DNA of 64,000 nucleotides from Cymbidium sinense (taxonomy: Eukaryota > Streptophyta > Magnoliopsida > Asparagales > Orchidaceae). The stretch spans positions 22,159,808 to 22,223,807 of the forward strand of contig CM038214.1 of the NCBI GenBank assembly GCA_021442155.1. Reading direction: 5' to 3'. Position numbers and translations under genes: made by a program. The notes under the pieces are model-generated. The model made no database searches, had not been told where the DNA came from, and worked only from the letters and a program-made list of their open reading frames with translations. Of the stretch, positions 13,990-25,300 are shown piece by piece (the first letter of the stretch is position 1; the number at the start of each line of letters is the position of its first letter).

Positions 13990-14830
13990 ACTAAATGCAA
14001 TTCTGAGTCTTCATTTTTCAATGTGTAATTGAAATCTTTTTGATATTTCTAAAAAAATAGAGTGGAAGTAGAACCATGTTAAGATGACATGAATCACCCA
14101 TTCTTCTTGCGCCAAGAATCTTACTATCATTTTCGATGGAACTGGAGCTACTTTTCTTTCCCATTTTCATTCCAAAGTCTGATGTGTTCCCATGCCTTTT
14201 CTTAGGAACACATATAATAAAAAGGATAATGCCCACCATTAACTACTTCATTTTTATCTATGAATTGAATATTAATAAAAATACATGTCCTACCAAGATA
14301 GAGATAGAATTTATAACTTGCTATCCTCTTACCTAGTAGGCAAAGATGGACCCCCATGGAAAGATTGATTCATTTGGATAGACATGAGGGCCCAACTCCA
14401 ATGTATTAACAAAATTCATGTTGTATATTTGAAGTTAACCTCCTTGCTTATAGTGTGACTTGTAAGATTGGTCTATGGTATTTCCCCATTATCTCCTTCT
14501 CGAAGTCTTCACTATTTTGCCCAATCCAATAAATAGATATTCCATATTATCTTTATTGAACCATCAATAATTTGGAGCATGAAGCATAATTCCTATTGGG
14601 ATGTAGATTCTCAATTCAAATTTTACTTGACGATAAAAAATGTATGTGCTTCGTTCAAAGAATACCAAATTGGACATGGTAAGAGTCAAAGTAATAGAAT
14701 GGGAGTGTAAATGTAGTATAAAAATATAAAGAAGAAATAGGAAAGAAAGACTTGGAAAAAAGAAAATATAATAAGAAAATAGACAAATTGGAAGCATAAA
14801 AGAGAAAGGTCTACTTATATTCTTAATGAT
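13990..14830. other. AT-rich spacer, possibly plastid-derived; no gene
   Basis: This stretch follows the plastid-type tRNA-Thr relic and has the texture of a plastid intergenic spacer, with short A/T runs and unique moderately AT-rich sequence. I recognise no protein gene; the small open frames on both strands are not convincing. Plastid origin is inferred from the adjacent tRNA and general resemblance only. Confidence 0.3.
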
Positions 14831-15931
14831 AACTCTTCAAGTCAAAATAACTATAAAAATTCCGATCTTCATCTTTTTGATTCAAAATTAGACTTTTCTA
14901 CTTTGAATACTATGGGTTCACCTCTTGAGATAGATTTGGAATCATCTGATTCTGAGAGTCCCATAGGAGAAGCTGTAGGTGAGCTTAATGCCTAGGTAGA
15001 ACCTTCCATTACCCTGCAACAAGAGATCACCGAAGTCAACCTCCATAGTGGCAAGGTTCTATCTCCTAGAGTAGCACTTCAAGATAGGGAAACAAGTCAT
15101 TGGTACAAAGGATCAAGAAGCCCCTCCATAGGATGCTCCACCCCTAGATATGCTTGTTGAAGATCAGAATTATAATGTCCTTTCTCATCTAAGAAAGTTG
15201 CCATCTAAGCTAAGTATATACCTCCTCTCCTTGAGAAACTCAATAGGCATCTTAACCGCTTTGAGGGAAGCAATGAGAAAGAGATCAAAAAAGGGACAAG
15301 CATCACATTGGGGAGCAAGACAATGAGAAGGGGATTTCTAGGAAGAATTACCACTTGTCAGGAGTGAGAACCATCTCCAAAGCTAATTGGCAAGGTTCAT
15401 TCAAATAGCTTGACGAGTGTATCAACTAAGCAAGAGTAGAGAAACAAGTGAGATTCTAAATCTAGAATTTGGAACCCATTTGAAACTTTTCATCCACCCA
15501 TGGAAAAAAGTCATAAACATGATTTTACTTAGTGAAATCACATTTCCATCTGAAACTTTTTATCCACCCATGATCTTTTTATATAAAATGCATTTCTCTA
15601 CTTCAATTATTATAGTTTAGAATTATCGAATCTCTAGACTCAAAGGAGAGGTGCATATCAAAGAGATGAGTGTCATATTTGCACTAAATGAAGAAATTAG
15701 ACTAAAAAAATCATAACTTGCTTTCTCATAGGCACACAAGCAGGCTTTCTCATGTCCTTGCTACTAGCTTGGCTAGCCTATTCTAACAAAAATAGTGTCT
15801 TCCCATCGAGGATCTCTTTACCATCTCCTTTATAGATGATGATCTTTTATGAAAAACTATAGATTATAATATATCTTTGTATGTGACTTGGTAATACTCT
15901 TAATAGAATCCTAGTATACCTTGTATCTTCA

Positions 15932-16200
15932 ATGAGCATCATAACAATTCGTACTTTAGAAATTTTATCACTAGATACAAAGAAATTATGTTCATACAGA
16001 TTGATGCATCATGGCTTTAATGAAAAAGGACAAAAAAATTTTGGTTATCTTACCCTTCCATTGAAATTAGGTGAATTGAAAATCGAAGTCCATTTGATTG
16101 ATGCAAATACCTCTTTTTGACCTTTATTAGGATGACCATGGCTTCATGTGTACGAGATGGTGCCATATACTTTGCTCCAATGTCTCAAATATACTCATGG
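15932..16200 (+). pseudogene. Protease-region relic of the Ty3/gypsy fragment
   Basis: The frame contains RLMHHGFNEKGQ, matching the usual 'R..IqGFNe.GqraiG' of Tat-like elements. It continues with GYLTLPLKLGELKIEVHLID and ends in LLG-PWLHVYEMVPYTLLQC, the equivalent of LLGRPWiHe...vPSTLHQC. A stop replaces a residue just before the PLLG segment and another replaces the Arg of GRPW. The catalytic Asp motif of the protease, which would lie upstream, was not found in frame. The enzyme would have cut the element polyprotein; this copy cannot be active. Confidence 0.7.
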
Positions 16201-16899
16201 AGGAGAATATTTGAGACATTAGTGTATATGATGATGCTGAGTACTTTCATCCCAACCAAATGAGTCCATTCGATGGCTCTTCCTACGTATTTTTATTATA
16301 AGCAGGTCCCTCCACCTTCCATTTTCTTGTCTTCAAAATAAGGGAAAAAGAAGGTTTCCCAACGATAAGGCCAAGGACTGCCATCCCACAAGTCAGAAGA
16401 CATTATGGATAAATTGTATTATACGATAGCTCTTTGACGATTCAGATAGGAAAGTCCAACAAGTGAAAAATAAGCACGTCTTCTCAATAGAGACCTTAAA
16501 ATCTAAGGGAGATTCAAATGATGAAATGCTTCATATCTTTCGTTGCCCATATTTCAAGCACCATGCTTTGGTACACATCAGTTGTCAGAAGAAGTTTTGA
16601 ATCTTACTCTTGTTCCGATGCATTTTCATCGAGATCTTTCATATATCAACATATATGTTATATCTCCTTTGAAAATGATCTACATGCACCCTATCAGGGG
16701 ATGTAAAGAAACTTCTATGCTATTCATATCTTGATGACACACCGAAATGACATTCGAGTGTGAACCTGATTATTTTGATGAATTTAACAATGTGCCTTCC
16801 AAATTAGGGCAAGGCACTCCCTGCACTGTCGATAAATTCATTAAAGTCAAGTTAATTGAAGAAGAGTAATATCCTCCCTAGATAGCTAGTCTCGACCCA

Positions 16900-17640
16900 G
16901 TCTGAAAGAAATATGGGCAAATTTGAGTCGGTGTTGATTACAGAGATTTAAAAAAAGCTTATCTTAAGGAAGAATTCCCCTTACCAAATTGATGTAGTAG
17001 CAACTAAGTCAATATTCTCTTTCATGGATGGCTTATCTAGATATAATCAGATCAAGATGGCCCCTGAAGATGAACGTCACACAGCTTTTAGAACCCTAAT
17101 AAACATCAATTTTAAAAAAATCATGCCTTTTGGATTGAAAAATACTAGCTCTACATACCAATGTGCAATGACTAAAATCTTTGACAAGTTACTAGATCAT
17201 AAAGTAGAATTCTATATTAATGATATTGTGATAAGTCAAGTTATCAATGATCATGTAGTCGATCTGAATTGTCTTTCGAATTCAAAATATGGATTTAAAA
17301 AGAATCCATTGAAGTGTGCATTCAGAGTTTGATCTGGTCAATTTTTGGAATTCATTATCCACTGCAAAGGAATTGAAGTAGATCCCACAAAAATCCAAGT
17401 TGAAATGGAACCTCCCAAAAGTCTAACTCAATTAAGATCTCTATAAGGAAAACTTGGATTTTTTTTTAGTAGATTCATTTCTAATATCTCTGGTATATCT
17501 AAACCATTTTTTTCTTTAGCTAAAAAAAATGTCTGATTTCACTAAGTTGTCAAGATGCATTCGAAGATATCAATTGATATATGTTACATCCTCCAGTGTT
17601 GACATCCCTAAGATCTAGAAGGCCTTTTGATAGTTGATTC
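16900..17640 (+). pseudogene. Reverse transcriptase relic of the Ty3/gypsy fragment
   Basis: The clearest part is an open stretch at 17024-17332. It starts FMDGLSRYNQIKMAPEDER, continues to MPFGLKNTSSTYQCAM, and carries a changed active site, YIND (17213-17224), in place of YVDD. The thumb side (NPLKCAF, then 'IEVDPTKIQVEMEPPKS' past a stop) continues to about 17.45 kb, and a final 'SRFISNISGISKPFF' piece reaches about 17.52 kb. Upstream, 'VGVDYRDLKKAY' at about 16.93-16.96 kb marks the start of RT. Loss of the second catalytic Asp and several stops make this copy inactive. Confidence 0.88.
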
Positions 17641-17649
17641 TATCATGTT

Positions 17650-18005
17650 AAGGTTTATGGAGTTAGTTAGGAACCTATATAGGCAGATATGGTAACACAC
17701 TACATTGTATAGAAAACTTAGGCCTCTAGGTTCAATTACATGCAATGGAAATGGGTCAAACCATAAAATTCTTATGACCTAACTAGAAGGTATCACCATT
17801 GTTTCATCATGCCTTGGGAGTACTAGTTACTCCCATCAAGTGAATCCATGTATTTAAGGCACTTGCAACCTAGTGAAAAGAATAAGGGACATGTCTCTTT
17901 CTTAAGACGAGACGGTAATCTCGCTCACTTTGATGAGCACTACTATGTATACATGAAGATTAAGCAATGGGTGGAGTAACATTAATAGACTGAAGACAGT
18001 CCCAG
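17650..18005. other. No recognisable feature
   Basis: Unique sequence between the end of the RT relic and the right 273-bp repeat. I could not read RNase H or integrase here in any frame. Confidence 0.4.
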
Positions 18006-18278
18006 TAAAGTGGATGATCCATATCACGTGCCATCTTTATGTATGCATAATAGTACATGACTTTAGTAAGTGAGATTAATGTTGCCATCTCACCCTCTTT
18101 AGTACCTTACTTTGGTTATTGGGTTTTACCACCTCTCTCTTTATGATCGAGCATAACATTGACTATTTCATTATAAAGTTTGGATCAAGAATGTCTCACC
18201 ACCCTTTGCAATGATGAATCATTGTTAGAGAAGGGGGAGTGTGAGGGGGTGATTGCCACTCGGATGAGTAGTCCTTTA
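18006..18278 (+). repeat. 273-bp direct repeat, right copy
   Basis: Partner of 12441-12714, same orientation, with most differences being single-base substitutions. A 117-codon minus-strand open frame (18185-18538) overlaps its right end but resembles nothing known to me, and I do not call it a gene. Confidence 0.85.
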
Positions 18279-18279
18279 T

Positions 18280-21200
18280 CATAAGTCACTGAAGGACCAT
18301 AAGCAAAGTGTAACTTTGATAAGCCAGGCAGACTCTTTGTGTCAAAATAGTTATTAGCACGTCTTTTTGTTGTGTGCATCTCTTTATGTTTTATCTGGTA
18401 GAACCATTTTCTTCCCATAACTTTGTTTGGCATTGACCTACAGTAAATCCAACTAGTGGAGCAACTCTCACTAACTAGTCTTAGTAAAATTGAGCGAAGC
18501 CTATACTTTCTTTTTCCAACACTGACTCTAAGAGTCATTATCCTCCTTTGTCACTAAGCTTTCCAAAATACCAAACAAGATGGTAGAAAAGTGGTACACA
18601 GTTGCAAGTAAGTCTGGTTCATCAAAAAGGCGATAATAAGATACACTATAGAGCGAGAAACCTTCAGGATTAGTGGTTTGAGCCCCTTCCAAATCATAGG
18701 CTAACTCAAAATGGCAAGGTGTTAAGTCTTACCTTAGTCCTCCTAATCTGACTAGTTGTTATTAGGATAAGTTGGAAGGCTTGATAGAACAAGATCCTCA
18801 TGTATACAATGGAGCTTTGCCTTGACTATATTTAGGGTGCTTCACTCACTCGACATTACTAGATGGAAGTAGAATAGTTGGTTGGCCTCAGTCAATTAGT
18901 CTAGCCTGCCTTCTGAGTTAGATTTGTTCTAAAATTTTTCTGTCAAGTGAAAATGGAGATGAAAAAAAAGGGTAAGAATTCTTTGAACATGACATTTTTT
19001 TGGGGAGTCGACATCCATTATGTGAAAGTTGGGAGTCGACATCCATCATATCATGAGGGAAGCGGTAGAAGGGAATGATGAAATTATAGTGAATGTTCTT
19101 CCTGCTAGTCCCAATCACTGGATTTTCATTTAATTACTAGTGCTTAGGAGCCCAGCTACTGAGACTCCAATTCATATTCTCGTGTCCTGTCTTAACTTAG
19201 AAATGAGAAAGACATGCGGGTGAGCGACTACCTATAATAGATGAATTCACTCATACTTTTCTTTTCTTTTCTGAACTAGGAGTTTTGAACCCATGTCAAA
19301 ACTAGGGAGGTTAAAGAAAAATTTGAGGCAATCAAAAGAGTGTTGTGGAGGATGATATGAAGTTCTCAAATCATGTGGTGAAAATGCCTATCATTCTCTT
19401 AGATCTATGCTTGAAAATTGAGCCTAGCATCATGTCAGACAAAAAGCGATTTTCATAGAATTTGGGGTCATTCCCATACCTAATAGCAAGTCTCTCATGG
19501 AAGACAAGAAAGAAGAATTTCTCAAAAGAATCCCGTTTGATTCAATAGTAATCTTATTTTCTAAATAGTCAAAGTGAGTGTCTCTATGCCATTTTTGTGT
19601 TCTTTCTTTCATTTGTAAGAATGATGGAGATCCATAGTAGTGAGTCGCAAGGATGATAAAGATCTATAGGGGTTCCTGTGATGATGGAAATCAAGTCATT
19701 ACCGCTATACCTTTCTTTCGGAATAGGTCTGACAGATGAATGAGGAGGATTCTCGTTCAATCATAAAATGGGATATAACTCAAAGAATCTGATTTTCTTA
19801 AAATGGGAATAGTTGAGATAGATCTATGTGGATTGACCTGATTCATTCCCTTTTTTTGGTCTCCCATGGACATAAGAAAATTATCCTCTTTCAGAGGTGA
19901 GAAAAATTGAAATAGTGAAGCAAGAGTGCCCGTAAGTCCTCTTACAGACAGTGTCTATTCCCCATGACATGAGAGTGACTAACTTACAAGAGAATGAGTA
20001 TAGCTTCTCATTAAGATTTGTATTTCTCTTTCTTACTTCTTACCTTTCTCACTTTTAGTGGATAGGGCGAATCCAAAGAGTGGCTCATTATGTGATAAAC
20101 TCATTTGTCACCTAATAGTTCACTTTCCCCTGTTATCCATACATCCCATAGTTTGAGTTATCATTTGAAATCGATTTAAGAAAGAGACGTTAGATATCAT
20201 GTTAGGGATCAACAACCAAGTCACTTTGAAAAGAAAAGGCACAGGAGCACCTCCTACTGAACTTCATTTTATTCTTGCATAGCAACGTTCGAAGGTATCT
20301 CATAAGAACCTCTTAGTGTGTTAAGGCAAATAACTAAAAAAACAAGAATAGATTCATGTAGATATACTTTCTTACTCCTTTCCTTTCTATGCATAGAAAG
20401 TTTGTTATGCATAGGGATTTTTTATCGCCCTTTGTGCAAGAAGTTGTTGAAAGTGCTTTCTTTTCTTTCAATCAATTGATAGACTTGCTCTGGTGAGTAG
20501 CTCTCTATCTCTATGCACCAAGCTAATGCTCTCTCATTCGGTTCTATAGTTTAGCTTGGTTGGAACAAAGGGAGATCCATAGTGGTAGTTGAACAAAGTC
20601 TGATGTTTTAATCCTAAATATAGTCTAAAAGATAGTGGAAAGGATTTGACCAAATAGTGCATGTGCAAGGCTATTATTTTGAATATATTAGCAATAACTG
20701 GTTTCCATCAATACAACATCAAAAAATTTTCATGAGATTCGGGGGTTATAAAGCAGATATCATGCATATCTAATTTATAAATTAGGGTTTCCTTGGTTTG
20801 ATATGGAGGAGAGCTACATGACAGCGATCATTGCACCATGATAGTATACCCTACATACAACATGAACTTTGGAATCAAATTCTTGTGAAAATAGAAGAAT
20901 ACAAAAGTCAATTTTTTTCTCCTTTTGAATAGGTAAACGTCTTTGATCTTTTTGTAAGTCAATGTGTTTGTGATATCACTCATATGCCCCTTCTTTGTTT
21001 GTGTTTCAAAACCATACTGAAATATGAGTCTCTGATCCCAAGTGATGATGGGGGATCCACCACTAACCAATCCAACTAGTAAAGGTTTTGAATAACGATA
21101 GGTTACCATCTTCCTTCGATCTTTCATTTGTCTTTCAGGTCTCTTTCTTCATGCATAAAGGTTTGGATGGTAGGGTTCTACTAAGACCCATGTGAATCAG

Positions 21201-22480
21201 TTGGAGTTGGTTAAGTTTCTAAGGAAAGAGTGCTTTCAAGCAATCAGTTAAGCTCTTTCTGTATTAGTGAACAATTAAGTGATATTTCTATATAAAATAA
21301 ATCTCCTTTCTTTTCTAATTGTACTACTTGTGAGTAAGGAAAGCAAGAAAATGGATATGCATTAATCGGAGAAAGGTAGCAAGAATATCTTAATTACTAG
21401 AAAAAATGAAATACACTGGTATGTTGTGCATAAAGAATACTATATCATAAAGACTTTCACTGTACCTGACATGGTATGATCTACTCATAGATTCTTCTCA
21501 TAGGCATAGATCTAGCTCTAGCTTATTTCCTTGGTACTCTATCTATAACTATAGCTTGTCCATCCCCATCTAAGGATTAGGGATGCTTATGAAATCTTGA
21601 ACTCTTTTCCCATGCCTTTCCTGCTTCTAGCATCAATCATCTCTATTGTAGAACAGTTTAACAAGGTGGACGGAAAATTTGATTGTTCAAGAAAGTGTGT
21701 ATTCAATATACCAAGCATAGACTGACACCTCTCTTCTTCTTATAGTTTGAGTCAGCGACTAAGTAAGCATAATTTGTAACCTCGAGTTGTGTAAGAGAAC
21801 TAATAAGAAGTCTTCTCATCTTTCAAACACCTTAGTCATAACAACCTACCAACCTTATTGTACTTTCAGATAAGTAAGGAAAGCCATATGATGGAGTTGA
21901 GTGAAATAAATAGGAGTAAGATAATAAGAAACAAAGACTTCTAAAAAAAATAACAAAAAAAAGCAAAGAGATAAAGAGTGTCACTTAATTGCTTACTAAA
22001 GGTAGGGCTAGCTAAGTAAAGTTTGCAACTGCTAAGGTAAACTTAAGCTAGGGACTTAGGAAAGAGGGCAGCTATTCGCTTAGAGGAGCTCGTTCTATGG
22101 ACATGAGTTAGGCATTGAAAGAAAAGGGCAGATTACTGTAAGTCGGCTTTGAATAGGAACATGATGAATAGGTTTAGCCATTCTAAATAAGGTTTGTAGC
22201 GAGCATCATGTCATCAACCCTTGTGACTATGGGGAACCAATCAAGATTCAGATAAGAGAAGACTCTTGTAAACAAAAAATCCCTAAATTTCACACCTAGT
22301 AATATAATGAAAGCTGCCTCTATCGTAGTGTCTTATGTAATCCTAAGTCTAGTACTCACAAAATCAATATAGTAAAGCAGCATTCATCTAGTTGATTGTA
22401 GTCATAGAAATAGATTCTTCAAAAAGCAAACCATTGCTTGGCCTGGGAAAAAGTACTTTCTTTTTTTATTACATCATCTT
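18280..22480. other. No recognisable gene (about 4.2 kb)
   Basis: The stretch holds a small 28-bp tandem repeat near 19.0 kb and otherwise only short frames. The longest, on minus at 20828-21127 (99 codons), is Lys/Tyr-rich and unrecognised. No tRNA, rRNA or transposon domain was found. Confidence 0.45.
19003..19058 (+). repeat. Two tandem 28-bp units
   Basis: GGGAGTCGACATCCAT occurs at 19003 and again at 19031, giving a 28-bp period. The second half of each unit is only partly conserved. No gene context. Confidence 0.85.
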
Positions 22481-22489
22481 TTCATACTT

Positions 22490-22745
22490 TCCTAGGGTGG
22501 GACAAGTGATTCTCTAAGGACTATGGACAACAATGTCATCAAAACGAGAAAACAATCAATATAGTTCTACAAAATTAGAAAAGAAATGACTCATAAAATT
22601 ACAGAACGTAGCTGGGTCATTTGTAAGCCCAAATAGCATGATAATGAACTTGTAAAACCATATATGGTAATAGAAGTGGTTTTAGACTTGTCTCCTTCTA
22701 CAATTTTAACTTTCTAACAGCCCTCCCGAACCAAATAAAAGGACA
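22490..22745 (-). pseudogene. Ty3/gypsy chromovirus-type RT relic
   Basis: Reading the minus strand, VKIVEGDKSKTTSI (about 22720-22680) is like the usual 'VRIAEGDEPKTTCVTRYG' of Tekay/Del-type chromoviruses. GLTNDPATFCNFMSHFF (about 22632-22580) corresponds to FGLTNAPATFCxLMN. RFDDIVVHS (about 22546-22520) corresponds to the catalytic YLDDIVVYS, with the first residue changed but both Asp kept. Then come a stop and a faint 'EHL.HLR..' equivalent. Frameshifts separate the pieces. RT would copy element RNA into DNA; no flanking protease, RNase H or LTR could be identified. It differs in lineage and strand from the Tat-like fragments at 15-17.6 and 54-58 kb. Confidence 0.8.
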
Positions 22746-24690
22746 TGATTTGTGAACCAATTCTAGATAAAGAATCTTGAATAGAAAAGTGCAATCAATC
22801 TCTCTGTATTGTAATCAAGGATCTGAATCTAGTGAAGCATCCAAATTTGTATCCCTATTCCCTTCCAACGGGCCAAGGGGAATGTCTTCTAGTGAAGGTG
22901 AGCTTGCTATCTTGACTAGAAGCACTTCCTTCCGTGCCTACCTCTCTTGGTTGCCTACTTTTATGGCCCACATGACTTAAAGCGAACTAGCTTTTAACTA
23001 AGAATAATAAGCTTCATTTCATCAAACAAATGAGGCTAAAGAGTGGCATGAAAGAAGATTGGGGAGCCTCTTGACTGATTTAACAAATGGTTAGGTTGCA
23101 ATTCCTTGCCAGAAGAAGCTTGGATAGTTTTTTTTCTCTATATTCATCTATCTTATTTTTAAGGTCAGTTTACATTTTGTTGTTAGGAAAGAAAGAGTTT
23201 TTGTGTTTGCCTGAAACACTGCGCTATTTCACATAGAGAGCTTTTTCTAGTTGAGCTAAGGATTTAGTTAATGCTAGTCCTAAAGATGACCTTTGCTTGT
23301 CCTTGTCTCACCATAACAATCTGAGCTAGATGGGCCCAAACCTACTCCTTTTCTTTGGGGTTCGTACTTATCTGTGGGGTGAATATGGAATTAGACTTGA
23401 AACTAGCATATGCCCTACCACTTTAGTTTAATAAGATGGACAAATTCTTGCTCTATATGAGCATAGATGCATATGGTATAGGAATCAATCAGATAAGACC
23501 AAAGCCTTCCATGGATTATAAACTGGAGTTTTCTAATGAATGAAATGTGAGAACAGGCCTTACTTAGTTTGCTTGGGTGTAAAGGGGCTCTTGGATCAAA
23601 AATTTGTTAATGATTTCAAGGCTAGTGAATACCATTCCATTCTTTCATTAATTAAGCTTAAGCTAGCTCTTACTAACCAAATTTGATTCAAGTACGTTAC
23701 TAGAGGAGCAGAATAGAAATAAGACCAAAAGGATTCTAAAGGGGAAGGGGTTGACAACCCTAGTACTTTATTCTTAGATAGAGGATCCTTTATGATCTGA
23801 ATCCTGAACAATACTTATTTATATAATAGAATATATACTTATATAGATAAGTCAATCTAAGGCATGTAGTGAAGTAACCATGAAAATTCCTACATCGATC
23901 GATGTGCACAGAAGGAGAGCTTGTCCATTAAAAAATGCGTATGTAAAGTGAAGTCAAGTTGGTCAATTGATCAAACTATGTATAGGGGCGGTCGGGCCAT
24001 ATTAGCAAGCGCGACATGCCAGGCTGACCCAACATGTCTACCTTTTTTGGCAACATAAGATGAGATGTACATGTAAGACTAGTGGCACTATCATGCTCGT
24101 ATAAGCTCTTTTTTCACCAAAGGAATCCATGGGTTTAGTCTTGGAATTCATTGACCGACATCGGAGAGAGAAGCGGAGTTTAGAGTGGAAGGGAGTAAAT
24201 TATAGAAAGAGTAGAGATGGATATGGGGATTATAGCTTTGATTATGTCAACTATGATTCTCTTGCTGCTGTTCCACCAGTGAATGCTGACAAGTGCTACT
24301 TCCTTAACCTCCTTATCTATGCCCTGTCGAAAAGGACTATAAATGATTTACCATCTATCCCACTTATATAAGTATGTTATCAGATCGAGAAATGGATCAA
24401 ACCGCACAAAATAGTCGCCTTGTAATACAGGGTACAACAGAGCTTTGAAAAAGGTTCGAAGCAATGATGGTGTGTTACATCACAAGGGCAATATGAAATG
24501 CTGGGGGTGGGCTCCAATTCCATTCAAAGTAATGTAATAGGATTCATTAATGCACAATCTTCAAAACTTCTTGGGATCCTTAGCAAAGGTCTCATCCTTC
24601 AATATCATGATTAGGTTGACCAGGCCAGATCATAAGTGAAACAAAATGACTGGGTCAACCAAGTTAGTCATGATCATGAGTGAATAGAAA
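22746..24690. other. No recognisable gene (about 1.9 kb)
   Basis: Nothing is recognised. The open frame at 24129-24371 (80 codons, starting MGLVLEFIDRHRREK) is unrecognised. Since the nad1 relic begins at 24698, at least the right part is probably mitochondrial 5' flank, but I could not read a neighbouring mitochondrial gene such as rps13. Confidence 0.4.
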
Positions 24691-24697
24691 CTAGAAA

Positions 24698-25073
24698 ATG
24701 TACATTATTGATCCAGGAAAAATACATGGAATAATTCTACCACTTTTACTAGGAGTAGCCTTTTTAGTGTTAACTGAATGTAAAGTAATGGGTTTTGTAC
24801 AATGTCAAAAGGGTCCTAATGTAGTAGGTTCATTTGGATTGTTACAACTTGTAGTATATGGTTTGAAATTCATTCTAAAAGAACCTATTTCACCAAGTAG
24901 TGTTAGTTTCCCCCTTTTAAAATGGCTCTAGTTTCTATATTTATGTTAAGTTTAGTCGCCGACGCGTTAATTGATTTTGGTATAGTATTATCAAATCCAA
25001 ACATAGGGATACTTTATTTTTTTTGTCATACTAGGTGTTTATGAAATTATTATAGCAGGTCGGTCTAGAAATT
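24698..25073 (+). pseudogene. nad1 (exon 1 relic): Mitochondrial nad1 exon 1 relic in nuclear DNA
   Basis: nad1 encodes a membrane-arm subunit of respiratory complex I, and in angiosperm mitochondria exon 1 is joined to the rest by trans-splicing. Here the frame gives [24 protein letters not shown] and LKEPISPSS, which are hallmark stretches of NAD1. After a frameshift near 24920 it continues as FMLSLVA and SNPNIGILYFF, and it ends at the expected exon edge, GCAGGTCGGTCTAGAAATT, just before a GGGGGCGTCC intron-like start. It is 376 bp long, about 10 bp shorter than the usual exon. Many residues differ in the way C-to-T and G-to-A changes would produce (Cys for Arg in ECK and QCQ, Asn for Asp in GPN). 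Only exon 1 is present. It is a dead nuclear copy, not a functional gene. Confidence 0.93.
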
Positions 25074-25300
25074 AGGGGGCGTCCATTTGGTTGCCAATGA
25101 TAGAAGGACCAATGGGTCAAAAATAAGTTTGTACCATAGGTGTTGAATAATCTACTCTACACAAGTCTGGGTTTACAGGGCTAGGGTTCATAAACCCTTT
25201 CATTAATAAACCCTGGTCATTTTTCGGGCAGGCAGGATTGAGAAATGGAAGTCATAAAAAAGGAATTTTTTTTTCTCTTTGCACCTCAGATCAATAGGAA
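25074..25300 (+). other. Probable 5' part of the nad1 trans-spliced intron
   Basis: The sequence that directly follows the nad1 exon edge (GGGGGCGTCCATTTGGTTG) is where the 5' half of the group II trans-intron begins in plant mitochondria. The call rests on position and on the intron-start look. How far the mitochondrial flank continues cannot be seen. Confidence 0.5.

Larger units (their letters stand above)
14880..17650 (+). mobile_element. Ty3/gypsy (Tat-like) fragment: Gag-Pro-RT relic
   Basis: A Gag-Pro leader containing GSPLEIDLESSDSE (about 14.91-14.96 kb) is followed by a protease-region remnant and a reverse transcriptase remnant, in the order expected for a plus-strand Ty3/gypsy element. 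Frame-breaking stops and shifts occur throughout. RT similarity fades near 17.65 kb and no RNase H or integrase follows, so the element is truncated at its 3' end about 350 bp before the right 273-bp repeat. The closest match in style is the Tat/Athila branch, judged from motif wording only. A related leader occurs at 45.7 kb in this window. Confidence 0.8.

Noticed and set aside
18185..18538. 117-codon minus-strand frame
   Set aside because: It begins in unassigned DNA and runs into the 273-bp repeat, whose other copy does not keep the frame; no domain recognised.
24614..24660. 8-bp inverted repeat GGTTGACC...GGTCAACC upstream of the nad1 relic
   Set aside because: The stem is short, the loop is 31 nt, and the element is dead DNA; no reason to call a regulatory hairpin.
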